Notes under the pieces: model-generated
What the model saw: the letters and a program-made list of their open reading frames with translations, nothing else
What the model was told of the DNA's origin: nothing
Database searches by the model: none
Made by a program: the position numbers and the translations under genes
Source of the DNA: Anaeramoeba flamelloides
Lineage: Eukaryota; Metamonada; Anaeramoebidae
Reading direction: 5' to 3'
NCBI GenBank assembly: GCA_027625915.1
Contig: JANTQA010000023.1
Span: forward strand, 930,001-994,000
Length of the DNA: 64,000 bases
In this document: one piece after another, positions 45,891-57,223 of the stretch
Position numbering within the stretch: position 1 is the first letter of the stretch
Layout: each line of letters begins with the position of its first letter

Positions 45891-46589
45891 AACTTTAATA
45901 ATGATGTTTTATACTTTTACTCATAAAAAAAAAATACAAACCATATTATTTTTAAATAAAAAAAAAATATTCAATATGTAAGTGATTTAGCTTTTATTTT
46001 TGAAACCAAAATTATAAAAAGAGATTTAAAAGTTTATAAAAATATAATTTTTACATTAAAAAATATTATCCACCTTTAAATTGTGTTTATTCAATCTTAT
46101 GATCGATTTCTGGGTAATTTAAAAAACAAAAAATTCTTTAAATATTTTTTTTTAAAAGTTTTTTTGGAACATTTGATAAAGATTCTATTAAATAATTGTT
46201 CATTTCAGAGAAATATTTTAGAATAGTAAAATAAGATTATTAAACATATTCTTTTTCTTCATATTTAATGATTTTGAAATCCAAAATATATTTACAATAA
46301 TAACTATCAAAAGTATTAAAGCTATAATTTTCTTTTCAAGCTTTATGAACATTTAAAAGGTTTTTTTACTTTGTTGATAAAAAGAAATTGAAAAATATTT
46401 CAACAATAATCTTTATAATTTTGCATTTTTTTTAAAAAAATAGATATTCTCCATTTTAGGGTATTTTTAGTTTTTTTTTCAGGGGTTTGTTAAAGACAAA
46501 AGATTGAATAAGTAACTGTTAATTAATTTTGCTAATTATATTTACAAACTGGAAATAAAAAATATATAATCAACAATTTTTCTTTTAAA

Positions 46590-47085
46590 GGGATACATGT
46601 GTAGTGTGTGGATTACTTATGTTTAATAGGTTTTAATCCATATGAGAAGGAAAAATTTCTTTTGTAAATTTAATATTGAAATGAGTTTTTTTTTGGTTTT
46701 TTGAATTTTTCTTTTTTCAAAAAAGTTATTGATTTACAATTTTTTTTGATATGATTGATAATCACTTGGTAAAAACCTGTTATTCTAATATTATTGCAAA
46801 AGTAAAAATCATTTTAGAATCAATAATATTGTTGATTATTTGTATTTAATATGATATTCAATATGAGTTCAAAATTTACGTTGTTTTTTTTCTCAATTAG
46901 TAACTAAGAATTTAAGTTTGTACAATTTTTATGAAAATCTATTGATTTTTGAGTTTTAAAGCATACGGATATCAAGTTTTCTTTCATGTGTATTGTTCTC
47001 CTTATTTCTTTATTTGTTCTTCTAAGGTCAATTATCAAAAAATAATTGATCTTTGAAAAAAATGTTATGTTACTTTAAGTGAAAA
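46590..47085. mobile_element. R4 DNA element, copy 3
   Basis: Shares AATCACTTGGTAAAAACCTG, TTATTCTAATATTATTG, and at the right TTTATTTGTTCTTCTAAGG with TCAATTATC, as in R4 copy 1. The terminal CCCCTTTGAC word has decayed. Confidence 0.65.
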
Positions 47086-47089
47086 ACAG

Positions 47090-48095
47090 ATTTAATTATA
47101 ATATATAATTTATATAATAAAAATCATTTCCAAAAAAGATTGAAAAATATATTTTAAAATATATTTACTAACTGAAACAAATATATAACTATTTTTACTG
47201 AAAAAACTAATGAAACAAGAAGGAAACTATCTTTAAGTTTTTATACCTAATATTTATTGATTAAATCTTGAAATGTAAAAATTGAAAAAATAATTCACCT
47301 TGAAATGTCTAAATTGGGATTATAAATTTACTGAGAAAACTATTATATTGAATTTTCATTTTTATACTTTGGAAAAGTAATTAAAACAAAATGTTCAAAA
47401 AAACAGTTATTGTTAGTGATCCTGCAAAAAACCGGAATAATTTATAGTTCAATGATACTTATCATAGATTCTTGAATCCATTTGAATCATATAGAATTGA
47501 TACCATTAACTTTTTATTAGAATACAAATTAATTATATTTGAACCTAGTCTTGCAATAATTCCATAACATAAAAAAATTTGATTTTCAACAGTAGTAAAA
47601 AAATAAAAAATTTTGTCCGTTCAGAATTTATGATGTTTAGTCCGATAATAAAAATAACTTTTGAAAAAAATGGTTTTTTGACATTTTTAATAGGAGCAGA
47701 GTTTTTTTTACCTCAATAAAAATTCAAAAAACTCAGAGTTGTATCCAAAAATACTAAGATTTAATTTCAACACTTTTTAGAGTATTTGCAAAAACGAACA
47801 AATTTCGAATTTAAAAATTAATTTTCTGGTTTAAATGAGCTTATTAAAATTTTTACCGATTATCTTTAAACCCATGAGTTTAGCACTCAATTTAGTTTTA
47901 TTTAATAAAAAAAATAAATCATTTTTTAAAGATTTATTTCAATTTAAAAAATTAAGACACTTTCTATTTTCTTTCTTAATTTCGAAATAACAACTACCTG
48001 ATTCAAAAAAAAATTCACCCAAGCAAACAACCAACTTTAAGTTTTGCTCTTTCAAAAATAAAACATCAAACAAATTTTTTGAAATTGAGAACAAT
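47090..48095. other. intergenic DNA upstream of the RGS/DUF547 gene
   Basis: AT-rich with no recognised element. It contains the presumed promoter of the gene starting at 48102. Confidence 0.4.
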
Positions 48096-48101
48096 AAGGC
48101 T

Positions 48102-51100
48102 ATGTCAAAAAAACATTCTTTACAAACAGAAGATTCTTCCCGTAACAATAGTGGCAATGATGAGTCGAGGAGATTTGAAGAAAAACAAGAAAAAAAAAAC
48201 AAAAACAAAAATAAAAAAAAAGAAAAAGATAAAGAACAATCCCCTCTCTCGAAACACAAGCAGAAAAAAAAAAAAAAAAAAGGATTATTAAATAAGTTCA
48301 AGTCAAGAAGGGAAAGCAAAAAGTCGAGAAAGCAGCAGCTCAAAGCAAAAAAACTTGAAGAAAAAAAAAAGAAAAAAAATCAAAAGAAAAATAGCCCAAA
48401 AAAAGGAAAAGAAAAAGAAAAATCAACCAAAACAAATAATCAATCAAAGAACAATGAAACCAACAAAGATCAAAATGAAAATGTAGATTCTAAAAAAGAC
48501 ATTAAAAAACCAAAGAAGAAGGAAAAACATAAACACAAAGAACTGAAGAAAGAAAAAGAGAAACAAAAACAAAAAGAGAAACAAAAAGAAAAAGAAAAAC
48601 AAAAAGAGAAACAAAAACAAAAAGAGAAACAAAAACAAAAAGAAAAAGAAAAAGAAAAAGAAAAAGAAAAACAAAAACAAAAACAAAAACAAAAAGAAAA
48701 AGAAAAAGAAAAACAAAATCAAAATCAAAAAGAACAAGAAAAACAAAAATACAAAGAAAAAGAAAATGTAAATCTAAAAGAAAAAGAAAAGAAAAAAGAA
48801 AACAAGAAAGAAAAACAAAAAGAAGAGCCTAAAAAAGAGATCCAAAAAGGTTCTGGATCTGAAGATGATGAAAATTGGACTGAAATAACAACAAAATCAA
48901 CACTAAACCACAAAAAAAATCAAAAAAAGGAACAAGATCTTAAAAAAAAGACCAAAGACAACCCAACAACAAGAACCACCACTACCCCCAACAACAATGA
49001 AACTGATAAAGATAATAAAAATAATAATATTAATGATAATAACAATGATGACCATAATGATGGTGATGATAAGGATGAGGATAGTGATGATGAAACTTCA
49101 AAAAATGTCACATTACCAAAATCTTCTTTTGAGTCTGAGTCCCAACCAGATTCAAGATCAAGATCAAGGTCAAGGTCAAGGTCAAGGTCAAGGCCAAGGT
49201 CAAAAACAACAAAAACAAAACCAAAACCAAATTATAATAAGAATTCGAATCACAAACCAGAATCTGATTCAAATGGAAGTGTGTCTGATGAATTTGATTC
49301 TGATGAAATCTCTGAAACAATCCAAAAAAAAAAAAAAATTAAACAAAAATTTCTCAAGGAAATTGAAGATTTAAATTTGGAAGAAATCAAATTAGCGATC
49401 AAGAAATTAAAATTTGAAAACAACCAATTAGAGAATCAAAACATGAGGGGCAATTTAGATTTAAAGTTGACGCAAATCCAAAAAAGGAATCGTGACAAGA
49501 TGAACGAAAACGAGAAAATGGAAAGGAAATTGGAGGCATTGAAAAAAAAGGAAGAAGAGTGGAGCCAAATAATTCAAGAAGAAGAATCGAAGGGCAACAA
49601 GTTGATCACCAATGACGATCTCAAAGAATTGGATTTCAAAATCAAGCAATTGCAATTTGAGGAAACGAAGATCGATAAGGAAAACGTGCGGGGGAATTTG
49701 CAAATGAAAATCCGAGGGGCCAATGATCGGCTCCGGAAGAAAACACAGGAAGTCGACAAAATGGACCGCCAAATAATTGAAACGGAAAAAATGATTAAAA
49801 GCATCACTGTTGATCTCCAAGAGGAAGAAGAATTTGATTTGGAAAAGAAGGAAAGGGAATTGGAAGAATTAGAAAATGAATTAAAAGGGTATCAAAAAAA
49901 AATTCGGGTATTAGAATTCGAAAAAAAGAATTTCCAAAAAAAGTTAGATAGCTTAGTTTCTTATTCTGGGAAGGATCGGCTGATCAATCTCAAATATCAG
50001 TTATCGAACAAAATCCGAGAAAATAATAAATTGAATAATGAAATTGAGGATTTGAAAATGCAATTAAAATTGGAAAAGGGCCAGCAACAGAAAGAAGATA
50101 ATTCAAAGAATGGCAATGATAAATCATATAGCAATGGGGCGAATGATAACCCACCCCGCAAAAACGGCAATATAGACAACACACAGGGGAACACTGATAG
50201 CAGGCAGGGGAAGAGCAACAATAATGAATTATTTATGTTCTCAGATCAAAAAAGCTCCGATCTTGAAGATTTATTTATTAATGAAAGTGGCACCAACCAA
50301 AAAATGCTAAAGTTCCAATCTGAAAATTTAATGAACACCTTTTCTGACGTCAATGCGTTTTTCATTGACTCGATGGAAAAGTTATCCAGGCAGTCAATCA
50401 CAATTAATGACAGGGGGGGTTTGGATTCCATTGAAACCTTAAATGGGCTATTACAAATTCCGATCGGTGTCGAATATTTTAAAGAATTTTTGTCACAGCA
50501 ATTAAGCCAAGAATCAATCCTGTTTTGGATCGAAGTTGATCTCTTTACTCGCTCTCGAATCGAAGAGAAGTTGGTCGAGTTTTCAATTGGCATATATAAT
50601 AAATTTATCAAAGAAAATTCCTTGTTTGAAATTGAAATCAATCATCAAACTTTAAAGGCGATTGAGGGCGATATCAAAAACGAAAATTATAGTTTTGATA
50701 TGTTTGATGATGCCAAAGAGGAAATATACCAGCATTTGGACAAAAACTTTTTCCCAAAATTTTTAAAATCAGATTTGTTTTTGGAATTCCAATCAAAATA
50801 CAAAACAGACAAGAATTTTTTACGAATTAAGGATTTGAAAACGGGCAAAATAGTTGCCAACGAAAAGGACAACTCCGCGCTAAACATCATATACAGCCGA
50901 TTAAGCCAAATTAAGGACCGGAATCCTCTCATAATCTCCCAAAAATTAATCAAATCATTGATCGACATGCTCCATGCGCATTACTCTGTTTCCACAGAGC
51001 AAATAGATTGCGAACTGGTTTTCCAATCGATCCCATTTCGGCGCTTTTTGGTGGCAACGTCTGAATTGCAGAATATTGAGCATAACGACATTGTCAACTT

Positions 51101-51716
51101 TAATGGCCTCGAAAAGCTATCCTTTTGGTTAAATATATACAATACCTTAATTTTGCATGGCGCAATCATTAATCCAATACCTACCGATAAGGTTTCGCTC
51201 TTGAAGTTTTTACAAGAAAATAAATATAAAATAGGCAAATATTGCTTTTCCTTGTATGATATCAAATATGGTATACTATTGGGCAACCCCAATAAAAAAT
51301 TGAAAATAAATCACAAGTATATTCTAGAAAAGGAAATAACAGATTCAGTCAAATTGTTGCAAAAGGATAAAAGAGTTGTTTTCGCTTTGGTTTCGTTAAC
51401 TTCTCAATCACCAATCATTAAAACTTATTATCCAGATACCATAAATTCGGAATTAGAGGAAACTACAAAAAATTTTTTATCCAAAAATATTTCAATAGAT
51501 AAAAAAAATTCCAAAATTTTACTTCCCTTAGAAATTTATACCTATTCTAACTTATTTGGCGAAACTATTTATCAAATTTTAGAATACGTCTCCCAATTTT
51601 TATCAAAAGAGGACCAATCAATTTTATTGAATGAATATAATGGGTTTAGTGTAAAATATTCCAGATATAAATATTTTCCTGTTATTGAATTTGATTCTAA
51701 TAATCAAATTCTTTAA
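48102..51716 (+). CDS. lysine-rich RGS and DUF547 domain protein, intronless
   Basis: 1204 aa from ATG at 48102. Residues about 20-260 are a lysine/glutamate/glutamine-rich arm built of KEKQ-type repeats, followed by acidic and D/N-rich stretches and an (SR)n tract (about 350-370). Residues about 420-690 are coiled coil and contain two related 75-residue repeats, each with an xxRGNLxxK core (NMRGNLDLKLTQIQKRN and NVRGNLQMKIRGANDRL). An RGS domain lies at about 783-900 (ESILFWIEVDLF, FFPKFLKSDLFLEF), the fold that speeds GTP hydrolysis by G-alpha. A DUF547 domain lies at about 976-1190 (SFWLNIYNTLILHG, FALVSLTSQSP, KILLPLEIYTYSNLF); its function is unknown, though it often occurs with signalling domains. 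I infer a scaffold or regulator in heterotrimeric G-protein signalling. Base composition is clearly coding in the C-terminal half; the N-terminal half is A-rich simple sequence. Confidence 0.9.
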   Translation: MSKKHSLQTEDSSRNNSGNDESRRFEEKQEKKNKNKNKKKEKDKEQSPLSKHKQKKKKKKGLLNKFKSRRESKKSRKQQLKAKKLEEKKKKKNQKKNSPKKGKEKEKSTKTNNQSKNNETNKDQNENVDSKKDIKKPKKKEKHKHKELKKEKEKQKQKEKQKEKEKQKEKQKQKEKQKQKEKEKEKEKEKQKQKQKQKEKEKEKQNQNQKEQEKQKYKEKENVNLKEKEKKKENKKEKQKEEPKKEIQKGSGSEDDENWTEITTKSTLNHKKNQKKEQDLKKKTKDNPTTRTTTTPNNNETDKDNKNNNINDNNNDDHNDGDDKDEDSDDETSKNVTLPKSSFESESQPDSRSRSRSRSRSRSRPRSKTTKTKPKPNYNKNSNHKPESDSNGSVSDEFDSDEISETIQKKKKIKQKFLKEIEDLNLEEIKLAIKKLKFENNQLENQNMRGNLDLKLTQIQKRNRDKMNENEKMERKLEALKKKEEEWSQIIQEEESKGNKLITNDDLKELDFKIKQLQFEETKIDKENVRGNLQMKIRGANDRLRKKTQEVDKMDRQIIETEKMIKSITVDLQEEEEFDLEKKERELEELENELKGYQKKIRVLEFEKKNFQKKLDSLVSYSGKDRLINLKYQLSNKIRENNKLNNEIEDLKMQLKLEKGQQQKEDNSKNGNDKSYSNGANDNPPRKNGNIDNTQGNTDSRQGKSNNNELFMFSDQKSSDLEDLFINESGTNQKMLKFQSENLMNTFSDVNAFFIDSMEKLSRQSITINDRGGLDSIETLNGLLQIPIGVEYFKEFLSQQLSQESILFWIEVDLFTRSRIEEKLVEFSIGIYNKFIKENSLFEIEINHQTLKAIEGDIKNENYSFDMFDDAKEEIYQHLDKNFFPKFLKSDLFLEFQSKYKTDKNFLRIKDLKTGKIVANEKDNSALNIIYSRLSQIKDRNPLIISQKLIKSLIDMLHAHYSVSTEQIDCELVFQSIPFRRFLVATSELQNIEHNDIVNFNGLEKLSFWLNIYNTLILHGAIINPIPTDKVSLLKFLQENKYKIGKYCFSLYDIKYGILLGNPNKKLKINHKYILEKEITDSVKLLQKDKRVVFALVSLTSQSPIIKTYYPDTINSELEETTKNFLSKNISIDKKNSKILLPLEIYTYSNLFGETIYQILEYVSQFLSKEDQSILLNEYNGFSVKYSRYKYFPVIEFDSNNQIL

Positions 51717-51737
51717 AATACATTTTCTATTTATTTA

Positions 51738-51751
51738 TATCAATATATGTG

Positions 51752-51799
<48 letters not shown>

Positions 51800-51904
51800 A
51801 GGTATGACGATTTTTTTGATGTCATGAAACGCGTTGGCGCACGCGTGAGCGACGCGTAAAATTCGTTTCTCGGATATATATAGATATATATATATGTATA
51901 TATG
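51738..51904. repeat. (TA)n-bounded CG-rich island
   Basis: Two TA microsatellites (51738-51796 and 51874-51904) enclose 77 bp with an unusual CpG-rich core, including AAACGCGTTGGCGCACGCGT and GACGCGT, beginning TATCACAGGTA. The surrounding DNA is extremely AT-rich. It lies 80 bp after the RGS/DUF547 stop codon. Confidence 0.8.
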
Positions 51905-53055
51905 ATTTTTTTTTTTTTTGAAGGAAAAATAAAAACTCAAAAATAATTCTTTATTGAAACCAAAAAAATCAATAAAAGTAATAATGAAATAATGAAAATA
52001 ATTGAAAGAATAATTCATTGTATTTATTTATTTTGATTGTTACCAAAAAAGAAATTACCAAAAAAAAATCATGAAATATAATTTGATTTCATGAGATATT
52101 ATTTAGATATAAAATTTATGATCAATCACAAAAAAAAAAATATAAACAAAAAAAAAACAAAACAATTAAATACTAATAATTTAAATCCAATATATTAGAC
52201 ACTACAATTTTAAAATCTACATGTAAGATGAGTATTGTTATTTAATTTTTTTGATTTAATAATTTCAATTTTAATATTAAAGTAAATTAAAATAATAATA
52301 GAATATGTAAAGTTAAAAAATAATTATTGATATAATTCTCAAAAAGTAATTTAAAAGGGTGAAAGGGCTTGTTACTTATGTTAACACGTACTTTGAATTT
52401 GTTTCCTCTAGTTGAACTCAGTAATAGAAATTTAAAAAAGTAGAAAGTAGTACTTTTGGAAAAAAAAACAAAAGTATGGTCGGAAAACAATTTTATAAAA
52501 AAATGAATAATAAAAAATGAAATTATTGTTTATTATAACATGATAAAGGAAAGGTAAGGAAATAACTGTTAAGTAATGTGAAATGTGACAATGGGTATGT
52601 AAAAAAATTAGGGGTAAAATCGGTTTTATTGTATCAAAAAAAAAAAAAAAAGTAACAATATGATTTTCTTACTAATAAGTTGAAATATAACCTATTTGAT
52701 GGAAAAAAACTTTGATCACATTTTCCAAATTCGAAATTGTGAAAAAAAATTTTTTAAGTTAATAATTTTTAACATTTTTTTTGTGATCAATAAAAAATTA
52801 TATAGGGAGATGTAATCAAAACCTAAAATAATTATGTGAGCTGATATAATTTGGAATCGGTTTAAAGTTAAATTTTTACCACTTTTCTTCCCCAACTAGG
52901 AATTTTTTTCAAAAAATAATTTGATTTCTAAGTGTTTAAAATGTTGATAATTTTCAAGAGTTTTAAACTGAAAACCTACTTTGTATTGTTTAGGAGTTTT
53001 CAAAAAAATAAATCAAATATTTTCATTATTTTAAATATAATACCCCCTACTTAAA
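51905..53055. other. intergenic AT-rich DNA
   Basis: Poly-A and poly-T tracts and no supported feature; short frames are of the K/F/I/N type expected by chance. Confidence 0.45.
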
Positions 53056-53110
53056 TGGGAAATTGTGGATTCCCATTATTTTCAAGGCTTTTAAGGAAAT
53101 TACATCTTAG

Positions 53111-53492
<382 letters not shown>

Positions 53493-54047
53493 CGTTATAA
53501 TATTGTTTAAATTTTATTATGATGATATTTTATAAATGAATGGATAAAGAAAAATTAATTATATTATACATATCATAAATATATTCTTTCAAAAAAAATA
53601 AATATTTTCTTTATTATTTTTTGGGAAATTGGTGTTTTTACTTTATATTCAAAATTAGTGAATTTGAAAATAAAATTTTTATATAAAGTTGATCTTAAAA
53701 GATTAATCTGAAATTTTAATTTTTTTTACTTTTTCGATTTTTATTAAATACTAACACATATACTGTAAGAATGGAAAATAACAGAACAATTTGTCAAATT
53801 TTTTTATAAAATTTGTTTTTGAACTTTGGAGTTTTTCAGATAAATACTGAACTGTATAAACTCCATCTCATCAAATATCACACTTAAAATTTCAATTTCC
53901 ATTTTTTAAATGTAAGTTATAATCAATTTTTATTTCATTTGAAAATTAAATCTTATTATTATTTTTTTAGTGAAACTAATTTATTTCTTTTGTTAAAAAA
54001 GCTTAAAATAATCATTTTTTAAAATTGATATGATTATATGTGGTGTT

Positions 54048-54850
54048 TGAAAATTCTCGACAATACCCAAAATAGAAAATACTTTAAAATATTTTATTCA
54101 CATAAAAAAACTTTTTGAAGAACTTCTAAAAACTGGGGCGTTTAGAGATAAATGCTAATATACCCAGTTTATGGTAAAATAACAATTTTCCTTAAAGACA
54201 AAATATTTATTTTTTGAATTTTCAACTTTTGACTATCTGAAGAATTTTATTATGTAACCCTACAGAGAGTTTTTTTTGGTAACTTATGAGTATGTTTGAG
54301 TACTTGTACAAGTAAGTGAATGTGACACCGCTCTAAGTTTATGTGTTGGTTTGTGTTTGGTGTTGGGATGGGTTGTGTGGGTTTTGATAAAACCAATTTC
54401 TTCTTCTTGTTTGGAAAGTTAGATTAGGTTTGAATTGGTTACAAAATTAGTTAGGACAGGTGGTACGATTAGATATTACTTGACTATTTTTGGAGTGTAA
54501 TTGAGATTACAAAATTATGGGTAACGATAAACAATTAGAAAATATCTTTACAAAGTCATTTTTTTCATTTGTAAAGACCTTTTAGCAATGATCAGAAAAG
54601 TTCTATGTATATAAGAATACCAATTCCTTTCAGAAAAAATGGGTTAAATATCATTCTTCAAAAAATTTGCAATTTTTACAATTTTATATTTTTTACACTA
54701 AAAAAAATAAAATTATAGAATTAAATAATAAATTTATCGTTAAACTAAGTGTCTTGACACATAAAATATTTAAAATTTATTCAAAAAGTGGTTTAAGTGC
54801 TTAAAATCTTTTGGAGTATTTTCAATTTTTGGGTATTTTCGGGAATAACT
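54048..54850. mobile_element. R5 inverted-repeat element, copy 2
   Basis: The left arm (AAATTCTCGACAATACCC, ACTTTTTGAAGAACTTCT) faces the right arm ending TTTTTGGGTATTTTCGGGAA. The interior has a G/T-rich stretch (AAGTTTATGTGTTGGTTTG, ACCGCTCTAAG) shared with copy 3, in the opposite orientation to copy 1. Confidence 0.75.
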
Positions 54851-54859
54851 AATAGATTC

Positions 54860-55789
54860 GAGCTTTCAATGAAAATGGTATGAAAATACTCAGATTCATA
54901 TTAAAAATTAAATGAAGTATTCAATACACATTTTTTATATTTAATTTCTTATGCCATTTAAGAATTGGAAGTATTTCTTTTTTAGATTTTATTTCTTAAA
55001 TCATTTTTTTATGATATATTAAATAACTGGATTTATTTTTCTATTTTTTTCAATTATCCTCAAATAATCTTTACAATAAAATAAGAACTAACTAGTTTTA
55101 TTTTATTGTAATCAAAGTAAATTCTTATTTTTTCTTAAAGGAAAAGTTATGAAAGAATAATTTATAAAATTATAGAGAAATTAAAAGTATTTTAGATTTG
55201 ATATGTAATCAAATTTTCCATTTTATTAATCTACCAAAATAAGAACAGACCTTTTTCAAAGCTAAATAATTTAATAAATAAAAAAATTATACCCTTAAAT
55301 CGATATTATAGTTTAATAATATTCTATTCTAATTTGGAACTCCAAATAACCCAATTATCCTTGAAATTAACTTTTTAATTTGAATTGTTATGAAAGGATT
55401 CTAAGATATTGGAATTATCAAAGTTAAACTTTGGAAGAAAATTTTTGAATTAAAAATAGTCAGGATTCTGTAAAAAAAAAATAACTTCAATATAAATAAT
55501 TTTCAACCTTTGAAAAATTTTTCTTGTATTCTTGTAATTTGATTATTTTTACATCGAAATTGATCTAAAATAAATTTTTGTTTTGAAAATTTTAAAAAAA
55601 GTTAATCTAGATTCAAAAAATTCTTAGTTTTTATGATTAAAATAAAAAATTCTTTACTGGGGATTGTTTTGGGGCATCCTTTATACCCCCAATATGACCT
55701 AAAATGCTTGGTTAAATTATTTTAGCATTATCAAAACAATTTAATATCACATCGAAAATTTGTTTCATCAACTAATTACCATTCAAATT

Positions 55790-55825
<36 letters not shown>

Positions 55826-57220
55826 TTAGAAAATAATTAAAAAATCAAAAAAACAAAAATTTAATTTGAAAAAAAATAATATTTTTTCATCATGAAAATT
55901 TGGTAGTTTTTTCAACACATAATTTTTTTAAATTTGATTGATTTGACCAATTTTTTGAGTTAGATTATTAATTGATTTTTTTTTTTAATTTTTACTATTT
56001 TTTAATTTTTGACTTTTATAAAATCTAGACATAAAATTAATAATATTATTGAATAAACGACCTAGGTACATATTTTTTATTTTCAAATACATCGTTTATT
56101 TTAGATTGAAAAATTCAAATTTTTCATAAAGATTATTCAGATTTTTACAAACATAAAAATTAAAAAAAAATCCTAATAAGAAGAATAATTATTATCTTTG
56201 AATAATTTGTAATAATTAATTTATCGTATTTTTTTAATATTTCAAGTTGATTGCTTCATCTATTAATGCCTAGTACATGAATATTTATTTATTTAATTCA
56301 ATTTTATTAAATGAAATTCTTTTAAAATTATTTTTATTGTTTTTTCTAGTATTTTATTTTGTATAAAATGAAGTTTTAGAAGATTATTCATATTAAAATT
56401 TAAAATTTGGTTTAAAGAAGGGAATTTCATTTTTCTCTTGAATTGATATTTATTAAAATTTTATCTGAAAAAAAAAATGTAAATTTCTCAGTAATATATT
56501 TATTTATTTATTTTTTTTTTATCATAAAATTACAATCATTTTTTTTAGTTATTATTAATATTTCAATATATAGTATTTTGAAGTGCTATTATAATATAAT
56601 TTCTAATTTAAACAATCAAATTAAAAAACAAGTCTTTAAAAAAAAATTGTAAACTAAAATAAATATTATTTTTTTCCAAAAACAATAAAAAACATATAAT
56701 AATATATTTTTTTTTCTTTTAGAAATATATTAACTTTTTTCTTGGAATTAAAATCTCGATTAAAGACAATAACTAATAAATATATAAACATACCAAAATC
56801 ATTTTAAATTTTTTCTTTTAAACTTGATGAAATTTATGTCAATCTGAGGTTGATAAGCTGAATATGTGTATTTCAATTTAATTCCTTTCTTAAAAATCTT
56901 AAAAAAAAAAAAACTATTACTTTAAATAAAAACACAAAATTCCCTTGATTTTAGAATCTATAAATATTAAAAAAAAAAAAACAAAAATTAAACTTATATT
57001 TTTACAAAAAAAAAAAAAAAATCTTATCATTTTTATTTTATTTATAAATACAAAATTAAAAAAAAAAACACTGTATTTAAAATTTAAAATTAATTAAAAG
57101 TTTTAAAATGCAAATACAAAGTCAACCAGCATAATGATAATAAAATAAAATCAACCAACATACTCATAGTAAAATAATATCATATTAATATATATATTAC
57201 ATTTGTCAAAAAAGTTCTAT
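54860..57220. other. intergenic AT-rich DNA
   Basis: A (TA)n tract lies at 55791-55821 and several poly-A tracts at 56900-57070, just 3' of the pseudokinase stop codon. No gene or clear element is seen. Confidence 0.45.
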
Positions 57221-57223
57221 TGA

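Noticed and set aside
48444-49320. antisense and shifted frames over the KEKQ and SR tracts
   Set aside because: They are shadows of the simple-sequence part of the RGS/DUF547 gene.
55640-55700. TTGGGG ... CCCCAA pair near 55660-55690, telomere-like at first sight
   Set aside because: Only a single imperfect pair is present; it is not a tandem telomeric repeat.
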